Shown one piece after another: positions 1 through 8,828 of a stretch of DNA of 64,000 nucleotides. Under the pieces are notes generated by a model. It searched no databases and had not been told where the DNA came from. It was given only the letters and a program-made list of their open reading frames with translations. A program made the translations under genes and the position numbers. Every line of letters starts with the position of its first letter. The first letter of the stretch is position 1. The stretch is from Paucilactobacillus hokkaidonensis JCM 18461 (GTDB taxonomy: Bacteria; Bacillota; Bacilli; Lactobacillales; Lactobacillaceae), in NCBI RefSeq assembly GCF_000829395.1, contig NZ_AP014680.1:124001-188000 (forward strand), read 5' to 3'.

Positions 1-2
1 AA

Positions 3-374
3 TGGTTAGAAGTATTAAATGTATTGCCACATTCAAAGTTGGGACGAGCAGCCGAATATGCGGCCAAACAACGTGATGGAATTCTTCAGGTACTTAATGA
101 TGGTCGTCTGGAATTTTCTAATAATAAAGCAGAACGCATGATTAAAGAACTAGTTATGGGTCGTAAGAATTGGTTGTTTTCAACTAGTTTAAAGGGTGCC
201 CATTCTAACGGCGTAATTCTAAGTATTATGAAAACTGCAGAATTACAAGGGTTGGATGTGCGTAAATATCTGAACTATTTATTTAGACAAATTCCCAACC
301 TAAAGATCGTAGATCACGATGCACTAATAAAATACATGCCGTGGTCTAAAAACATACAAATGAACTGCAAATAA
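3..374 (+). CDS. IS66-family transposase, C-terminal part (cut by window edge)
   Basis: The reading frame is open from the first bases of the window, so the gene starts upstream. The visible 123 residues contain the end of the IS66 TnpC catalytic domain: the stretch around LEFSNNKAERMIKELVMGRK with its catalytic-region Glu (NKAE), and the C-terminal tail ending in a short helical segment. IS66 transposases are normally about 500 aa, so roughly the last quarter is seen. The matching IS66 right end follows at 450-464. Whether the complete element is functional cannot be judged here. Confidence 0.85.
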   Translation, partial: WLEVLNVLPHSKLGRAAEYAAKQRDGILQVLNDGRLEFSNNKAERMIKELVMGRKNWLFSTSLKGAHSNGVILSIMKTAELQGLDVRKYLNYLFRQIPNLKIVDHDALIKYMPWSKNIQMNCK

Positions 375-449
375 GAAGACAACTGTCCACCAAATGAAAA
401 ATTTAGTAGATAGCTGCCTATTTGTGGTGTCATTAGATTTAGTACTACA

Positions 450-464
450 CTATCCGGCGCTTAC
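450..464 (+). repeat. IS66 right terminal inverted repeat
   Basis: Read inward from the right, the sequence is GTAAGCGCCGGATAG, which agrees with the GTAAGCG... ends typical of IS66 elements. It lies 75 bases after the transposase stop and marks the right border of the element. The left end is outside the window. The following 465-667 is AT-rich and shows only the presumed promoter region of the next gene. Confidence 0.6.
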
Positions 465-667
465 TTTTATTTTTCATTTTTCTGTCTTTTCATGGTTAAT
501 AATTATTTTGTTTAAAACATTTGAAAAGCTTCTCTAATCTATTTTGGACCGTCAAAAGAATCTTGGCAACACTTTTTATATAGAGTGAACCTATCCACTG
601 GCTTATTAATAATAAAACCGATATACTGGCTTTTGTGTTTCAAAAAGTATAGTAAGGAAGTGTTGTT

Positions 668-1852
668 ATGACAGGAAAAACAAAGCGCGCCATTTTTATT
701 TTAATTTTCAGTGAATTTCTAGTCTGTTTGGGGATTAGTCTAGTTATTCCGGTGATGCCGTTCATTAAAAATGAGCTTCATTTAACGGCCACTGATATGG
801 GGATTATGACGTCGTTATTTGCCCTGGCACAATTTATCGCTTCGCCGATTATTGGCCGGCTATCGGACAAGATTGGGCGTAAACCAGTCTTGGTTGTTGG
901 ACTATTCCTATACATGATCTCCGAAATTTTATTTGCATTAACGAATCAGTTATTTATGTTTAACATCTCACGAATTGTCGGTGGCCTTTCTGCTGCAATG
1001 GTGGTGCCCACCTCAATGGCGATGGCGGCAGATATCACTACTAAACGACAACGAGCTAAAGTGATTGGCTGGTTGTCGGCGGCCTTTAGTGGTGGCTTAA
1101 TTCTAGGACCTGGGATTGGCGGTATTTTAGCTAAAATTGATTATAAGGCGCCATTTTGGATTGCGGGTTTAATGGGCTTATTCAGTACCATTGCACTAGC
1201 TACCATGTTGCCAAAAGAAGACGAACTCGGCCACAACGATGGTGGGCCGGCCCGTGCCGAACTGGAGCCACCAACTAAAATGCTGCATTTTCTAACCAAA
1301 CCCGTCATTATCTTGTTTGTGTTGATCTTAGTATCATCGTTTGGACTACAAGGGTTTGAAAGTATTTACAGCATCTATGTGAATGAAGTGTTTAAGTTTA
1401 GCCTAGATAATATTGCGCTGGTATTGACGTTAAATGGAATCATTTCCTTAATCTTGCAAGTTGTCCTATTTGACCGGCTAGTTATTTGGTTGAAAGAAAC
1501 CAAAGTCATTCGCTACTGTTTTTTCCTCAGTTTCGCCGGTACCATTTGGATTGTGCTAGCCCATAGTAAGTGGGAAGTGATTGTGGCGACCTTAATTGTC
1601 TTTTCAGCATTTGATTTGCTACGGCCAGCCATTACCACCATGCTGACTAAAATCAGTACGAAGAATCAAGGCCTGATTAATGGACTGAATATGTCACTAA
1701 CCAGTGTTGGAAACGTGATTGGCCCGATCATGTCTGGGGCATTGCTAGACATGAACTATCACTATCCATATGTTGTCGTGGCCGTGTTCTTGATTATTTC
1801 GTTTGGGATGACTTATCTGATTCGAGATCGGACTAGTATGAAAGTAATTTAA
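668..1852 (+). CDS. MFS multidrug exporter (NorA/Bmr-like, 12 TM)
   Basis: A 394-residue protein with about 12 hydrophobic segments. It has the MFS motif A loop GRLSDKIGRKPVL between TM2 and TM3 and motif C in TM5 (GLILGPGIGG), which marks proton-driven drug/H+ antiporters of the DHA1 group. A ribosome site (AAGGAAG) precedes the ATG. Substrates cannot be told from sequence. It stands alone, followed by a structured repeat and terminator and then a convergent aminotransferase gene. Membrane exporter is secure; the drug specificity is family inference. Confidence 0.88.
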   Translation: MTGKTKRAIFILIFSEFLVCLGISLVIPVMPFIKNELHLTATDMGIMTSLFALAQFIASPIIGRLSDKIGRKPVLVVGLFLYMISEILFALTNQLFMFNISRIVGGLSAAMVVPTSMAMAADITTKRQRAKVIGWLSAAFSGGLILGPGIGGILAKIDYKAPFWIAGLMGLFSTIALATMLPKEDELGHNDGGPARAELEPPTKMLHFLTKPVIILFVLILVSSFGLQGFESIYSIYVNEVFKFSLDNIALVLTLNGIISLILQVVLFDRLVIWLKETKVIRYCFFLSFAGTIWIVLAHSKWEVIVATLIVFSAFDLLRPAITTMLTKISTKNQGLINGLNMSLTSVGNVIGPIMSGALLDMNYHYPYVVVAVFLIISFGMTYLIRDRTSMKVI

Positions 1853-1863
1853 TGGAAAAAAGA

Positions 1864-1973
1864 GTGGTAAATAAGGCGGTTAGATTCTGAGCATAGCCTA
1901 GATTAACGAATGATCCGCACTTTGGATCGTTTGTTAATCGTAGCTAAGCGGAAGAATTTGCCTTATTTACCAC
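1864..1973 (+). repeat. Structured repeat copy A (nested hairpin)
   Basis: The closing stem is a perfect 14-bp pair: GTGGTAAATAAGGC at 1864-1877 with GCCTTATTTACCAC at 1960-1973. Inside is CGGTTAG, then a second partial stem (AGATTC with AGAAT), then a long inner hairpin (GATTAACGAATGATCC paired with GGATCGTTTGTTAATC). The flanks are AGA on the left and GTTTTAGCAATAA on the right, which recur in the other six copies. It lies between convergent genes, directly before a bidirectional terminator. Confidence 0.85.
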
Positions 1974-1984
1974 GTTTTAGCAAT

Positions 1985-2012
1985 AAAAAGTCGCCCAGAT
2001 GGACGACTTTTT
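1985..2012. terminator. Bidirectional terminator
   Basis: The hairpin AAAAGTCGCCC-AGAT-GGACGACTTTTT has A/T tracts on both sides. It can terminate the exporter transcript on the plus strand and the patB-like transcript on the minus strand. It directly follows repeat copy A. Confidence 0.8.
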
Positions 2013-2026
2013 TAGTTAGCATGTTT

Positions 2027-3175
2027 TTATTTAAATGCAGTGATAATCCGTTTAATTGCAGCGATCATTTGTTGTTTAGGCGTCGCAAAGTTCATGCGGA
2101 ACCAATGTTCACCATTTTCACCGTATTGAGCGCCTAAGTTAAGCTGCACTTTAGCGTCATTAATCAGTTTCTGATCAATTTCACCATCTGACAACCCTGT
2201 TTTAGAGAAGTCCAACCACATCAAGTAGGTAGATTGGGGCAGCATGGGAACAATGCTACTACCTGTGAACAATTTATAGGCCGTATCACGGTTGTCTCGT
2301 AAATATTCGATTAATTCATCGTGCCACCGTTCCCCTTTGCTCATGGCGGCCGTGGTGGCATTTAATCCCATTGTACTAATCTCAGCCCCAAATTCAGATT
2401 CGATTAGCGCATTAATTTGATTAGCCAAGTATTCATCCTTCACAAACATGTAGGCGTTTTTAACGCCAGGCATATTAAATGTTTTGGTGGCAGCTGAAAT
2501 AACCAAACTGATTCCCTCTGTGTCGGGTAACTCTAGTAAAGAAGTGAATGCGGCTGGTTGATAAACTAAGTCTTGATGAATTTCATCAGAAATAATAAAC
2601 GTGTGATATTGTTTTGCCAGGCTGACTAATTTGGTTAAATCAGCTTTTGTCCAAAGATGGCCACTCGGATTTTGTGGGTTACATAAAATCATTAACGGAA
2701 CACGCTGAGTGGCTAAAGCATGTTCCAATTTATCAAAATCAATGCAATATTGATCTTCATTATCAATTGTCAGATCAGAATTGATAATGTGGCGACCAGA
2801 ATTACGAATGGCGCTGGAAAATGGTGCGTAGACCGGATCAAAAATTAACACATTGTCGTTTGGTTTAGTGACTGTCCGGATTGCAAAGGATAAGCCAGGC
2901 AGCACACCAGTTAATGGAATGATCTGGTCAGGGGTTAATGTCAAATGGTGATGTTTGGCCTGCCATTTGATAATGCTATCAAAATAAGTTTTGGGCGTAC
3001 CAATGTAGCCTAAAATTGGTGATGTTGGCAATAAACTATCACGAATAAAACTAGGTGTAGCAAAGTCCATATCAGCTGTGGTCATTGCAGTAACCTCACG
3101 ATGCTCTGCTTGATCGGTGATTGCCCATTTGGCACTATCAGTATTTACACGATTGATGATTGTATTAAAATCCAT
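2027..3175 (-). CDS. patB: PatB/MalY-type aminotransferase (C-S beta-lyase)
   Basis: A 382-residue fold-type I PLP enzyme of the MalY/PatB subgroup, which usually cleaves cystathionine or other cysteine conjugates to a thiol, pyruvate and ammonia. The PLP-binding Lys is K231 in SAATKTFNMPG; ISDEIHQD around D197 contacts the pyridine nitrogen, and CNPQNPSGHLW carries the conserved Asn. The N-terminus (ADMDFATP) is typical. It is monocistronic on the minus strand, with an AGGAGAT site just upstream of ATG. The exact substrate is not visible; C-S lyase is favoured over a true aminotransferase because of the MalY-type motifs. Confidence 0.85.
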   Translation of the reverse strand: MDFNTIINRVNTDSAKWAITDQAEHREVTAMTTADMDFATPSFIRDSLLPTSPILGYIGTPKTYFDSIIKWQAKHHHLTLTPDQIIPLTGVLPGLSFAIRTVTKPNDNVLIFDPVYAPFSSAIRNSGRHIINSDLTIDNEDQYCIDFDKLEHALATQRVPLMILCNPQNPSGHLWTKADLTKLVSLAKQYHTFIISDEIHQDLVYQPAAFTSLLELPDTEGISLVISAATKTFNMPGVKNAYMFVKDEYLANQINALIESEFGAEISTMGLNATTAAMSKGERWHDELIEYLRDNRDTAYKLFTGSSIVPMLPQSTYLMWLDFSKTGLSDGEIDQKLINDAKVQLNLGAQYGENGEHWFRMNFATPKQQMIAAIKRIITAFK

Positions 3176-3254
3176 GGTTTAGATCTCCTTTGAATGTATT
3201 GTTGGGGTCATTTTAACATTCCAACATAGGTAAATGCATTAAAAATGGTGATGC

Positions 3255-3270
3255 TGTTTCACGTGGAACA
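3255..3270. promoter_or_regulatory. parS site 1 (ParB binding)
   Basis: TGTTTCACGTGGAACA. Its reverse complement is TGTTCCACGTGAAACA, identical to the Bacillus subtilis parS consensus as I know it. It lies between patB and the IS4 element, in the region upstream of the patB start. Confidence 0.8.
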
Positions 3271-3288
3271 ATTATAATTGTTGGAATT

Positions 3289-3317
3289 TTGAAACTTATG
3301 ATTGCTTAAGGTATGAT
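3289..3317 (+). promoter_or_regulatory. Promoter, now separated from the PLD-ATPase gene by IS4
   Basis: TTGAAA at 3289-3294 and TATGAT at 3312-3317 with a 17-bp spacer. Without the IS it would lie about 45 bp upstream of the ribosome site at 4926 of the PLD-ATPase gene. The IS begins only 32 bp after the -10 box. Confidence 0.65.
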
Positions 3318-3378
3318 ATACTTTAAAATATAAGTTAATTACAGTAAACTAAAGGTTGAAAGTTAATTATTCCTAATT

Positions 3379-3402
3379 AGCCCCGTTAATTCGGGGCTTT
3401 TT
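3379..3402 (+). terminator. IS-internal terminator against read-through
   Basis: AGCCCCGTTAATTCGGGGCT is followed by T residues, 30 bp inside the left IS end. It would stop transcription entering from outside, including from the promoter at 3289-3317. Confidence 0.8.
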
Positions 3403-3482
3403 CGTATAAAAATAGACACGAATCACTCCATGTCGGTATAATTGAATTACCACAAAACAATATACGAAGGAGTTTTCGTGTC

Positions 3483-4838
3483 ATGTCTACTATACAACAT
3501 TCTGCTACTGATATTCACCTTGCAATGCAACATTTTACCAAATTGGTACACTTACCTGTCATTCTTCGACGGGCAAATATTCATAAGACTCGTGGAATTG
3601 GAGTCCCAATCCTGTTTGAATGGTTAATTACCACCATTTTTGCTCGTTATTCTATTTCCCGAGCCCAAAGAAATCCTAAATTTACGAAAAAGACTGTTCG
3701 AAATTGTTTAAATGATTCGCACACGAATTGGCAAAAACTTGTTATTTTACTAGCCATTTATTTGATTCAGTATGTTGAACACTTTACGGATGCCCGTCGG
3801 GCACAAGCCTTTATTCTAGATGATTCTTTATTTAAACGTGAATTTTCCAAAAAAACAGAATTATTATCAAAAGTTTTCGACCACGATAAGCAAAAATTTT
3901 ATCGTGGTTTTCGTGGTCTAACCTTAGGATGGAGCGATGGGAATACTTTTCTACCCGTTAATTTTGCACTAATGTCATCTAATAATTCCAAAAACCGTTT
4001 TAATCAATTAAAACACTTTGATTGTCGATCCCTAGCCGCTAAACGTCGTTTTCAGGCACAACGTAAAATGAATGATGTTGCGCTGGAGCTCATTGATGAG
4101 GCACTTAAAGCGGGTCTTAAAACCAAATATGTCCTTTTTGACAGCTGGTTTTCTTCACCGCGCATGTTTTTTGAGCTTTTGCAGCGCGGCCAATTTGGCA
4201 TTGGCATGTTAAAACGCAGTAAAAAAGTATATTTTCGCTATCGTGGTCGTCAAATGGATGTTAAATCTCTATATACAATGTTAAGCCGTAGTAAACGGCC
4301 CACCCATACGACTTATCTTTACAGTTCGATCGTTAATTTTATTATTGATGGACATAAAATGAAAATTAAACTAGTTTACGTTGCCAACCGTAATAAAACT
4401 AATCAGTATTTAGTCCTTGGGACTACTAATACAGCACTGCAACCTAACCAAATCATTCAAATGTACGGACGTAGATGGCAAATTGAGGGGTATTTTAAGG
4501 TTGCCAAACAGTACCTTCAATACGATCATACACAGGTTCAGAGTTATGACGGACTTTGTGGTCATATGGCAATGGTTATTATGAGTTATGACATTTTAGC
4601 TCTTGAGCAGCGACAACAAGTTGATGATCGGACTTTAGGAGATTTGTTTTATCATTATGGTCAGTCATTACCTGATATTCGCGTCGTCGACGCGCTTAAT
4701 TGGTTGATGGAACAATTAAGTGGTCTAGGTGAAGCCTTGGGTAGTGCAGAAAGTATTATCAACGAAATATTTGATCACTTTATGCAAACATTACCTAATA
4801 ATTTAATTCAGTTGCTAGATACTACAAATAGATGTTAA
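3483..4838 (+). CDS. IS4-family transposase
   Basis: 451 residues, full length for IS4 transposases. It has the DDE catalytic triad: first Asp in ILDDSLFKR, second in LFDSWFSSP, and the Glu in the family signature YGRRWQIEGYFKVAKQYL (Y-R-E-K pattern). The gene starts at ATG after an AAGGAG site. It moves the surrounding element by cut-and-paste. No frameshift or stop is seen, so it may be active. Confidence 0.92.
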   Translation: MSTIQHSATDIHLAMQHFTKLVHLPVILRRANIHKTRGIGVPILFEWLITTIFARYSISRAQRNPKFTKKTVRNCLNDSHTNWQKLVILLAIYLIQYVEHFTDARRAQAFILDDSLFKREFSKKTELLSKVFDHDKQKFYRGFRGLTLGWSDGNTFLPVNFALMSSNNSKNRFNQLKHFDCRSLAAKRRFQAQRKMNDVALELIDEALKAGLKTKYVLFDSWFSSPRMFFELLQRGQFGIGMLKRSKKVYFRYRGRQMDVKSLYTMLSRSKRPTHTTYLYSSIVNFIIDGHKMKIKLVYVANRNKTNQYLVLGTTNTALQPNQIIQMYGRRWQIEGYFKVAKQYLQYDHTQVQSYDGLCGHMAMVIMSYDILALEQRQQVDDRTLGDLFYHYGQSLPDIRVVDALNWLMEQLSGLGEALGSAESIINEIFDHFMQTLPNNLIQLLDTTNRC

Positions 4839-4937
4839 TTTACTAAATTTAAGGACTAAATTCGTTATCACGCCTAAGCTGACAGCTCTTTTTGTGCTTT
4901 CAACCTTTAGACAGTAAACAATACAGGAGTGAAATCA

Positions 4938-6488
4938 TTGGGATTAATAACGAGTCATGTAATTTATAATGATGAAAATGTGGATTGGTCGATTGAAGAT
5001 ATTTTTGATGTCACTAAATTTGATCAGTTATTGGGCGTTACGTATTCTGTTTCGGCCAAGTTTATCCAAACGTATCTTGAGAAATTTGAACAAACAAAAT
5101 TAGTTGTTGGGATTAATAATGAGTCTGTTCAAAAAGCCGCAAATGGTGAAATTAACAAAGCAACTTTTAAAAATATGATGATTAATGTTTTAAAATCATC
5201 ATCAACCAAACTATTTGACCAGTTGGACGATAAGAGTCGAAATAAAGTGATTAATCATCAAATTGAGTTAAAAGTTCCATCGATTGGTTACGAAATTCAT
5301 TCGAAGTTTTACCTGCTTAAAAATAGTGAAACTGGTGCTACTAGAACAATTATCGGTTCTGCCAATTTGTCGCAGGCGGCATTTGATAATTCGTTGAACC
5401 AATTTGAAGAGATTTTTATTTTTGATGATAGTCCCCTGTATGCGAATTTAACCAAACATTTTGAGCAAAATATTGCACCGATTTTGACGGATTATTTTCC
5501 AAACGAATTATTTAAAGTTGTACAGGAAAAACAAACAGATTTGGATTTACAGGTTAATTTTGCCGCTCAAGGGGATGCCAATCAAATTAGTGGTATTACT
5601 GTAATTACAGAGGATGATTTAGATCGTATTAAAAGTCACGATGTGCTTGACCGGATGGAGGATGTTCAAGGTAAGATCCAACTAGGGTTACTAGATGATG
5701 ACATTGCTAGCGATATTAAGGACCTGCCTGAAGAACAATTTTTAGAACGGAATAAACATAAGGATGAAACGCAGTTAACTGAAACAACGTACAAAATTGC
5801 TAAGGATGTCATTTCTCCACGCAGTAAGACGCCCCAAATTGTTACACCACAAACGATGAAAAAGAAAATTACGCAACATTTAACAGTTAAGGTCACCAAT
5901 AGTGTTAATGAAGAGGTACCACAACGACCATGGCTAGTCCGCAAGGATACGATGATTGATACAGTCAATGGTAAGTCAGGACTGTTAGTTAAGGATGCAC
6001 TTAATCCAGATATTTTAGTTAATTTTGGGCATCGGGCTTCTCTGGATGAAATTAAAAATAGTTTTAAAAATATTAATCATCTATTGAATAATTATCAGAA
6101 ATATACTGTTAATTACAACGATGACTACGGTTCTAGAATTATGGAAACTATATTGTATGCTTTTTCAGCACCGTTTATTTCAGTTATGCGTGCGCATGCA
6201 CGTTCCAAAGAGGAACGAAATGACATTCCACAATTCTTATTTTTAGGTGGCATTGCTGGCTCGGGGAAATCGAGTTTATTACGTATTTTAGCTAAAATGA
6301 CACAGGTTTCCACTAAAACAGAAGATTATATTAACTACAATACAATTTTGCCACGTGGGGTGCATAATAAAAAATCTCAAACTATCACGCAATTAGGTAA
6401 TTGGTTACTAGAATCCAATGTCTATCCATTACTAATTGACGAAATTCCAGGTGAGTTTTTAGCAGTGCAAAGTATGGTGAGAACTTAA
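4938..6488 (+). pseudogene. PLD-nuclease/P-loop ATPase, N-terminal part before frameshift
   Basis: The best start is TTG at 4938, eight bases after AGGAG; the upstream GTG at 4929 overlaps that site. The N-terminal 180 residues resemble a phospholipase-D-type nuclease module: IHSKFYLLK and, 20 residues on, IIGSANLSQ, the HxK and GSxN signatures of the NgoFVII/PLDc_2 group. A linker of about 230 residues leads to a P-loop NTPase with Walker A GGIAGSGKSS near residue 437 and Walker B PLLIDEIP near residue 498. Translation then runs into TAA at 6486. The continuing frame at 6482 onward gives NLIVNMTNEIDEAYD, so a one-base change near 6482-6486 broke the gene. The promoter has been cut off by the IS. 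Function is unknown; nuclease plus ATPase suggests defence. Confidence 0.7.
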
Positions 6489-6496
6489 TCGTTAAT

Positions 6497-7174
6497 ATGA
6501 CTAATGAAATCGATGAAGCTTATGATACTTACCCAGCACTAATTGGTACCACTAATAATGATGCCTATTCGTTACCGGAACGAGCACGCCGGCGTAGCTA
6601 TTATTTGAAAAATGATAAGCCATTTGACGAGGAGTTTCGTGAAGATTCAGTTCAAGCATACAAGGAAGTTCTTGATGGCGCCAATAATGTTTTATTTCAG
6701 GATTTTGTTTTGCGATTCGCTGAAAAAATTGAAGATGAAAATACCAAATGGTCAGTGTTTGAACATGGCGGGAAGGTTGACTTTTTAAACGTTAGTCGTA
6801 ATATTTTTAAAGATTATTATCATGAAATGGATCAACCACTGCCAATCTATTTCCCCCAGCATCGGTATGATGATTCGCAAGAGTCTAATCAAGAAAAATG
6901 GCGAAAATTATTCCTAGGTTCTAGTCGTGATGATTTTACTTACAATAAGGAAAGCCAAACGCTGTTGTTTAAAATCACTACATTAGATGAAAATGCCAGT
7001 CGATATGGTGATGATAAGCCGTCGCGGATTTATAAGGACGCATTATCACCTAAAGTAATCGTGGGAACAGCTGATGGCATTGATATTGAGTTAAATGCAC
7101 CATTATTTTTTGACTGGGTTGGGATTGATAATCCGTTTGAACATCAGTCAATGTGGCAAAGATTTTTTAATTAA
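6497..7174 (+). pseudogene. PLD-nuclease/P-loop ATPase, C-terminal part after frameshift
   Basis: 225 residues in the shifted frame complete the ATPase region (TYPALIGTTNND resembles sensor-type residues after Walker B, and PERARRRSYYLK could carry an arginine finger) and a C-terminal domain ending in DPFEHQSMWQRFFN-like sequence that I do not recognise. The first ATG has no ribosome site, so it is not an independent gene. Joined to the preceding part the protein would be about 745 residues. No partner gene lies next to it, so it looks like a single-gene system. Confidence 0.65.
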
Positions 7175-7193
7175 CTGAACAAAGTATTAGAGA

Positions 7194-7399
7194 GTGAGAA
7201 AAAAGGCGGTTAGATTCTGAGCATACTCCGTTGTCCAAAGAACTAACTGCTAAAGCAGTAAGTTCTCATGGCAGCCTAGACTAACGAATGATCCGTACTT
7301 TGGATCGTTCGTTAGTCGTAGCTAAGCGGAAGCCATTATTACTTGCCGGTTTTCGGCTTAGTAATATGGACATCGAAGAGAATCTGCCTTTTTTCTCAC
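7194..7399 (+). repeat. Structured repeat copy B (with extra arms)
   Basis: The 14-bp closing stem GTGAGAAAAAAGGC / GCCTTTTTTCTCAC has a different sequence from copy A but is fully paired. The inner hairpin GACTAACGAATGATCC / GGATCGTTCGTTAGTC also shows paired changes. Two additional hairpin arms are present: AGAACTAACTGCT with its complement at about 7237-7265, and one around CTTGCCGGTTTTCGGC at about 7333-7370. This is the longest copy. Confidence 0.85.
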
Positions 7400-7429
7400 G
7401 TTTTAGAAATAACATTCGTAAAATATAAC

Positions 7430-7465
7430 GAGGCCGTAACAAAAACACAGTTTTTGCCCGGCCTC
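7430..7465 (+). terminator. Terminator-like hairpin following repeat copy B
   Basis: GAGGCCG ... CGGCCTC with an A-rich/T-rich second stem segment (AAAAAC with GTTTTT). The same hairpin follows copy C (8829-8864) and recurs without the repeat after nhaC (36499-36536). The rest of 7466-7591 holds the leader of the formate dehydrogenase gene. Confidence 0.55.
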
Positions 7466-7591
7466 TTGTTTGTACATAAGTATAAGATCGTTATTACACA
7501 AGCATAAAATTTGTAAACGTTTTCTTTTACGAATAAACTACGCGTGGAGATGACAGTAGGCCAGGTTAAACACAGAAAGAAGAATGGCAAA

Positions 7592-8785
7592 ATGGCAAAA
7601 ATTTTATGCGTATTATACCCAGATCCAATTGATGGTTATCCAACGGATTATGCGCGAGATTCAATTCCACAAATTACTCATTATCCCGATGGTAGCAGTG
7701 TACCAACGCCTAGTGCAATTGATTTTACACCAGGGCAATTGCTGGGGAGTGTGTCTGGTGAATTGGGATTACGTAAATTTTTAGAAGCAAATGGTCATGA
7801 ATTAGTAGTAACTTCTGATAAGGAAGGCCCTAATTCTGTTTTTGAACGCGAGTTACCTGATGCTGACATTGTGATTTCACAGCCTTTCTGGCCGGCATAT
7901 TTAAATGCAGAGCGGATTGCGAAAGCCAAAAAGTTAAAATTAGCCATTACGGCGGGAATTGGTTCGGATCATGTTGACCTAAACGCTGCTAATGAACATA
8001 ACATTACGGTTGCCGAAGTCACATATAGCAACAGCATCAGCGTTGCTGAGCATGATGTGATGCAAGTGCTAGATTTAGTTCGTAATTTTGTTCCAGCTCA
8101 TGATGTTGTGCGAAAAGGCGGTTGGAATATTGCTGATATTGTTTCTCATTCATACGATTTAGAGGGCATGACTGTTGGGGTTGTTGGTGCCGGCCGGATT
8201 GGACGTGCTGTGTTAAAACGATTAAAACCATTTGATGTTAAGTTGGTCTATACGAAGCGACATCAGTTGACCAAAGAAGTGGAACAAGAGCTTGGGGCAA
8301 CGTACATTCAAGATGTACACGAACTAGCACAGCTAGTGGATATTGTAGTTTTGTGTCCGCCATTACACAGTGAAACCTATCATTTATTCGATGAATCAAT
8401 GATTAAATCAATGAAACGTGGTGCATATATTGTGAATGATAGTCGTGGTGAATTGGTCGACCGTGATGCAATTGTTGCAGCCTTAAATTCTGGTCAACTA
8501 GCTGGGTATGCCGGGGATGTTTGGTATCCACAGCCAGCACCAGCCGACCATCCTTGGCGCACGATGCCTCATGAGGCGATGACACCGCATATGTCTGGTA
8601 CCAGTTTGTCGGCGCAAGCACGTTATGCAGCTGGTACACGAGAAATACTGGAAGATTTTCTAGCCAATCAACCGATTCGACCTGAATATTTAATTACGCA
8701 AGGTGGTGGACTGGCTGGCGTTGGTGCTGAGTCATATACTGTTAAAAAAGGGCAAGAAAGTCCAGGCAATAGCGAACAAAAATAG
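7592..8785 (+). CDS. fdh: Formate dehydrogenase, NAD(P)-dependent
   Basis: 397 residues, closely resembling Pseudomonas sp. 101 FDH, a D-2-hydroxyacid-dehydrogenase-family enzyme that oxidises formate to CO2 and delivers hydride to a nicotinamide. The start chosen is ATG at 7592 after AGAAAGAAG, giving MAKILCVLYPDP as in homologues; ATG at 7544 would add 16 residues. Active-site residues are present: QPFWP (97-101), N147, R285, Q314 and H333. The Rossmann motif is GAGRIG (199-204). The position equal to Asp221 of the Pseudomonas enzyme, which repels the NADP phosphate, is K222 (YTKRHQ), so NADP use is possible. It is monocistronic. Related enzymes occur in the L. buchneri group. Confidence 0.9.
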   Translation: MAKILCVLYPDPIDGYPTDYARDSIPQITHYPDGSSVPTPSAIDFTPGQLLGSVSGELGLRKFLEANGHELVVTSDKEGPNSVFERELPDADIVISQPFWPAYLNAERIAKAKKLKLAITAGIGSDHVDLNAANEHNITVAEVTYSNSISVAEHDVMQVLDLVRNFVPAHDVVRKGGWNIADIVSHSYDLEGMTVGVVGAGRIGRAVLKRLKPFDVKLVYTKRHQLTKEVEQELGATYIQDVHELAQLVDIVVLCPPLHSETYHLFDESMIKSMKRGAYIVNDSRGELVDRDAIVAALNSGQLAGYAGDVWYPQPAPADHPWRTMPHEAMTPHMSGTSLSAQARYAAGTREILEDFLANQPIRPEYLITQGGGLAGVGAESYTVKKGQESPGNSEQK

Positions 8786-8828
8786 CGTGCCCAGATATCA
8801 AGGGGGCACAGCTCATATAGAACTAAAA

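Larger units (their letters stand above)
3349..4910 (+). mobile_element. Complete IS4-family insertion sequence
   Basis: The ends are a perfect 14-bp inverted repeat: CTAAAGGTTGAAAG at 3349-3362 and its complement at 4897-4910. The target duplication is ACAGTAAA at 3341-3348 and 4911-4918; the next base C also matches, so it may be 9 bp. Length is about 1562 bp with one intact transposase gene. Intact ends, intact ORF and exact target repeats point to a recent insertion. A terminator lies just inside the left end. Confidence 0.9.

Noticed and set aside
1910-2137. 75-aa open frame on plus
   Set aside because: It runs through repeat copy A, the terminator and the 3' end of patB in antisense; no ribosome site.
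7544-7591. N-terminal extension of formate dehydrogenase
   Set aside because: Homologues start at MAKxLCVLY, and the better-spaced purine tract belongs to ATG 7592.
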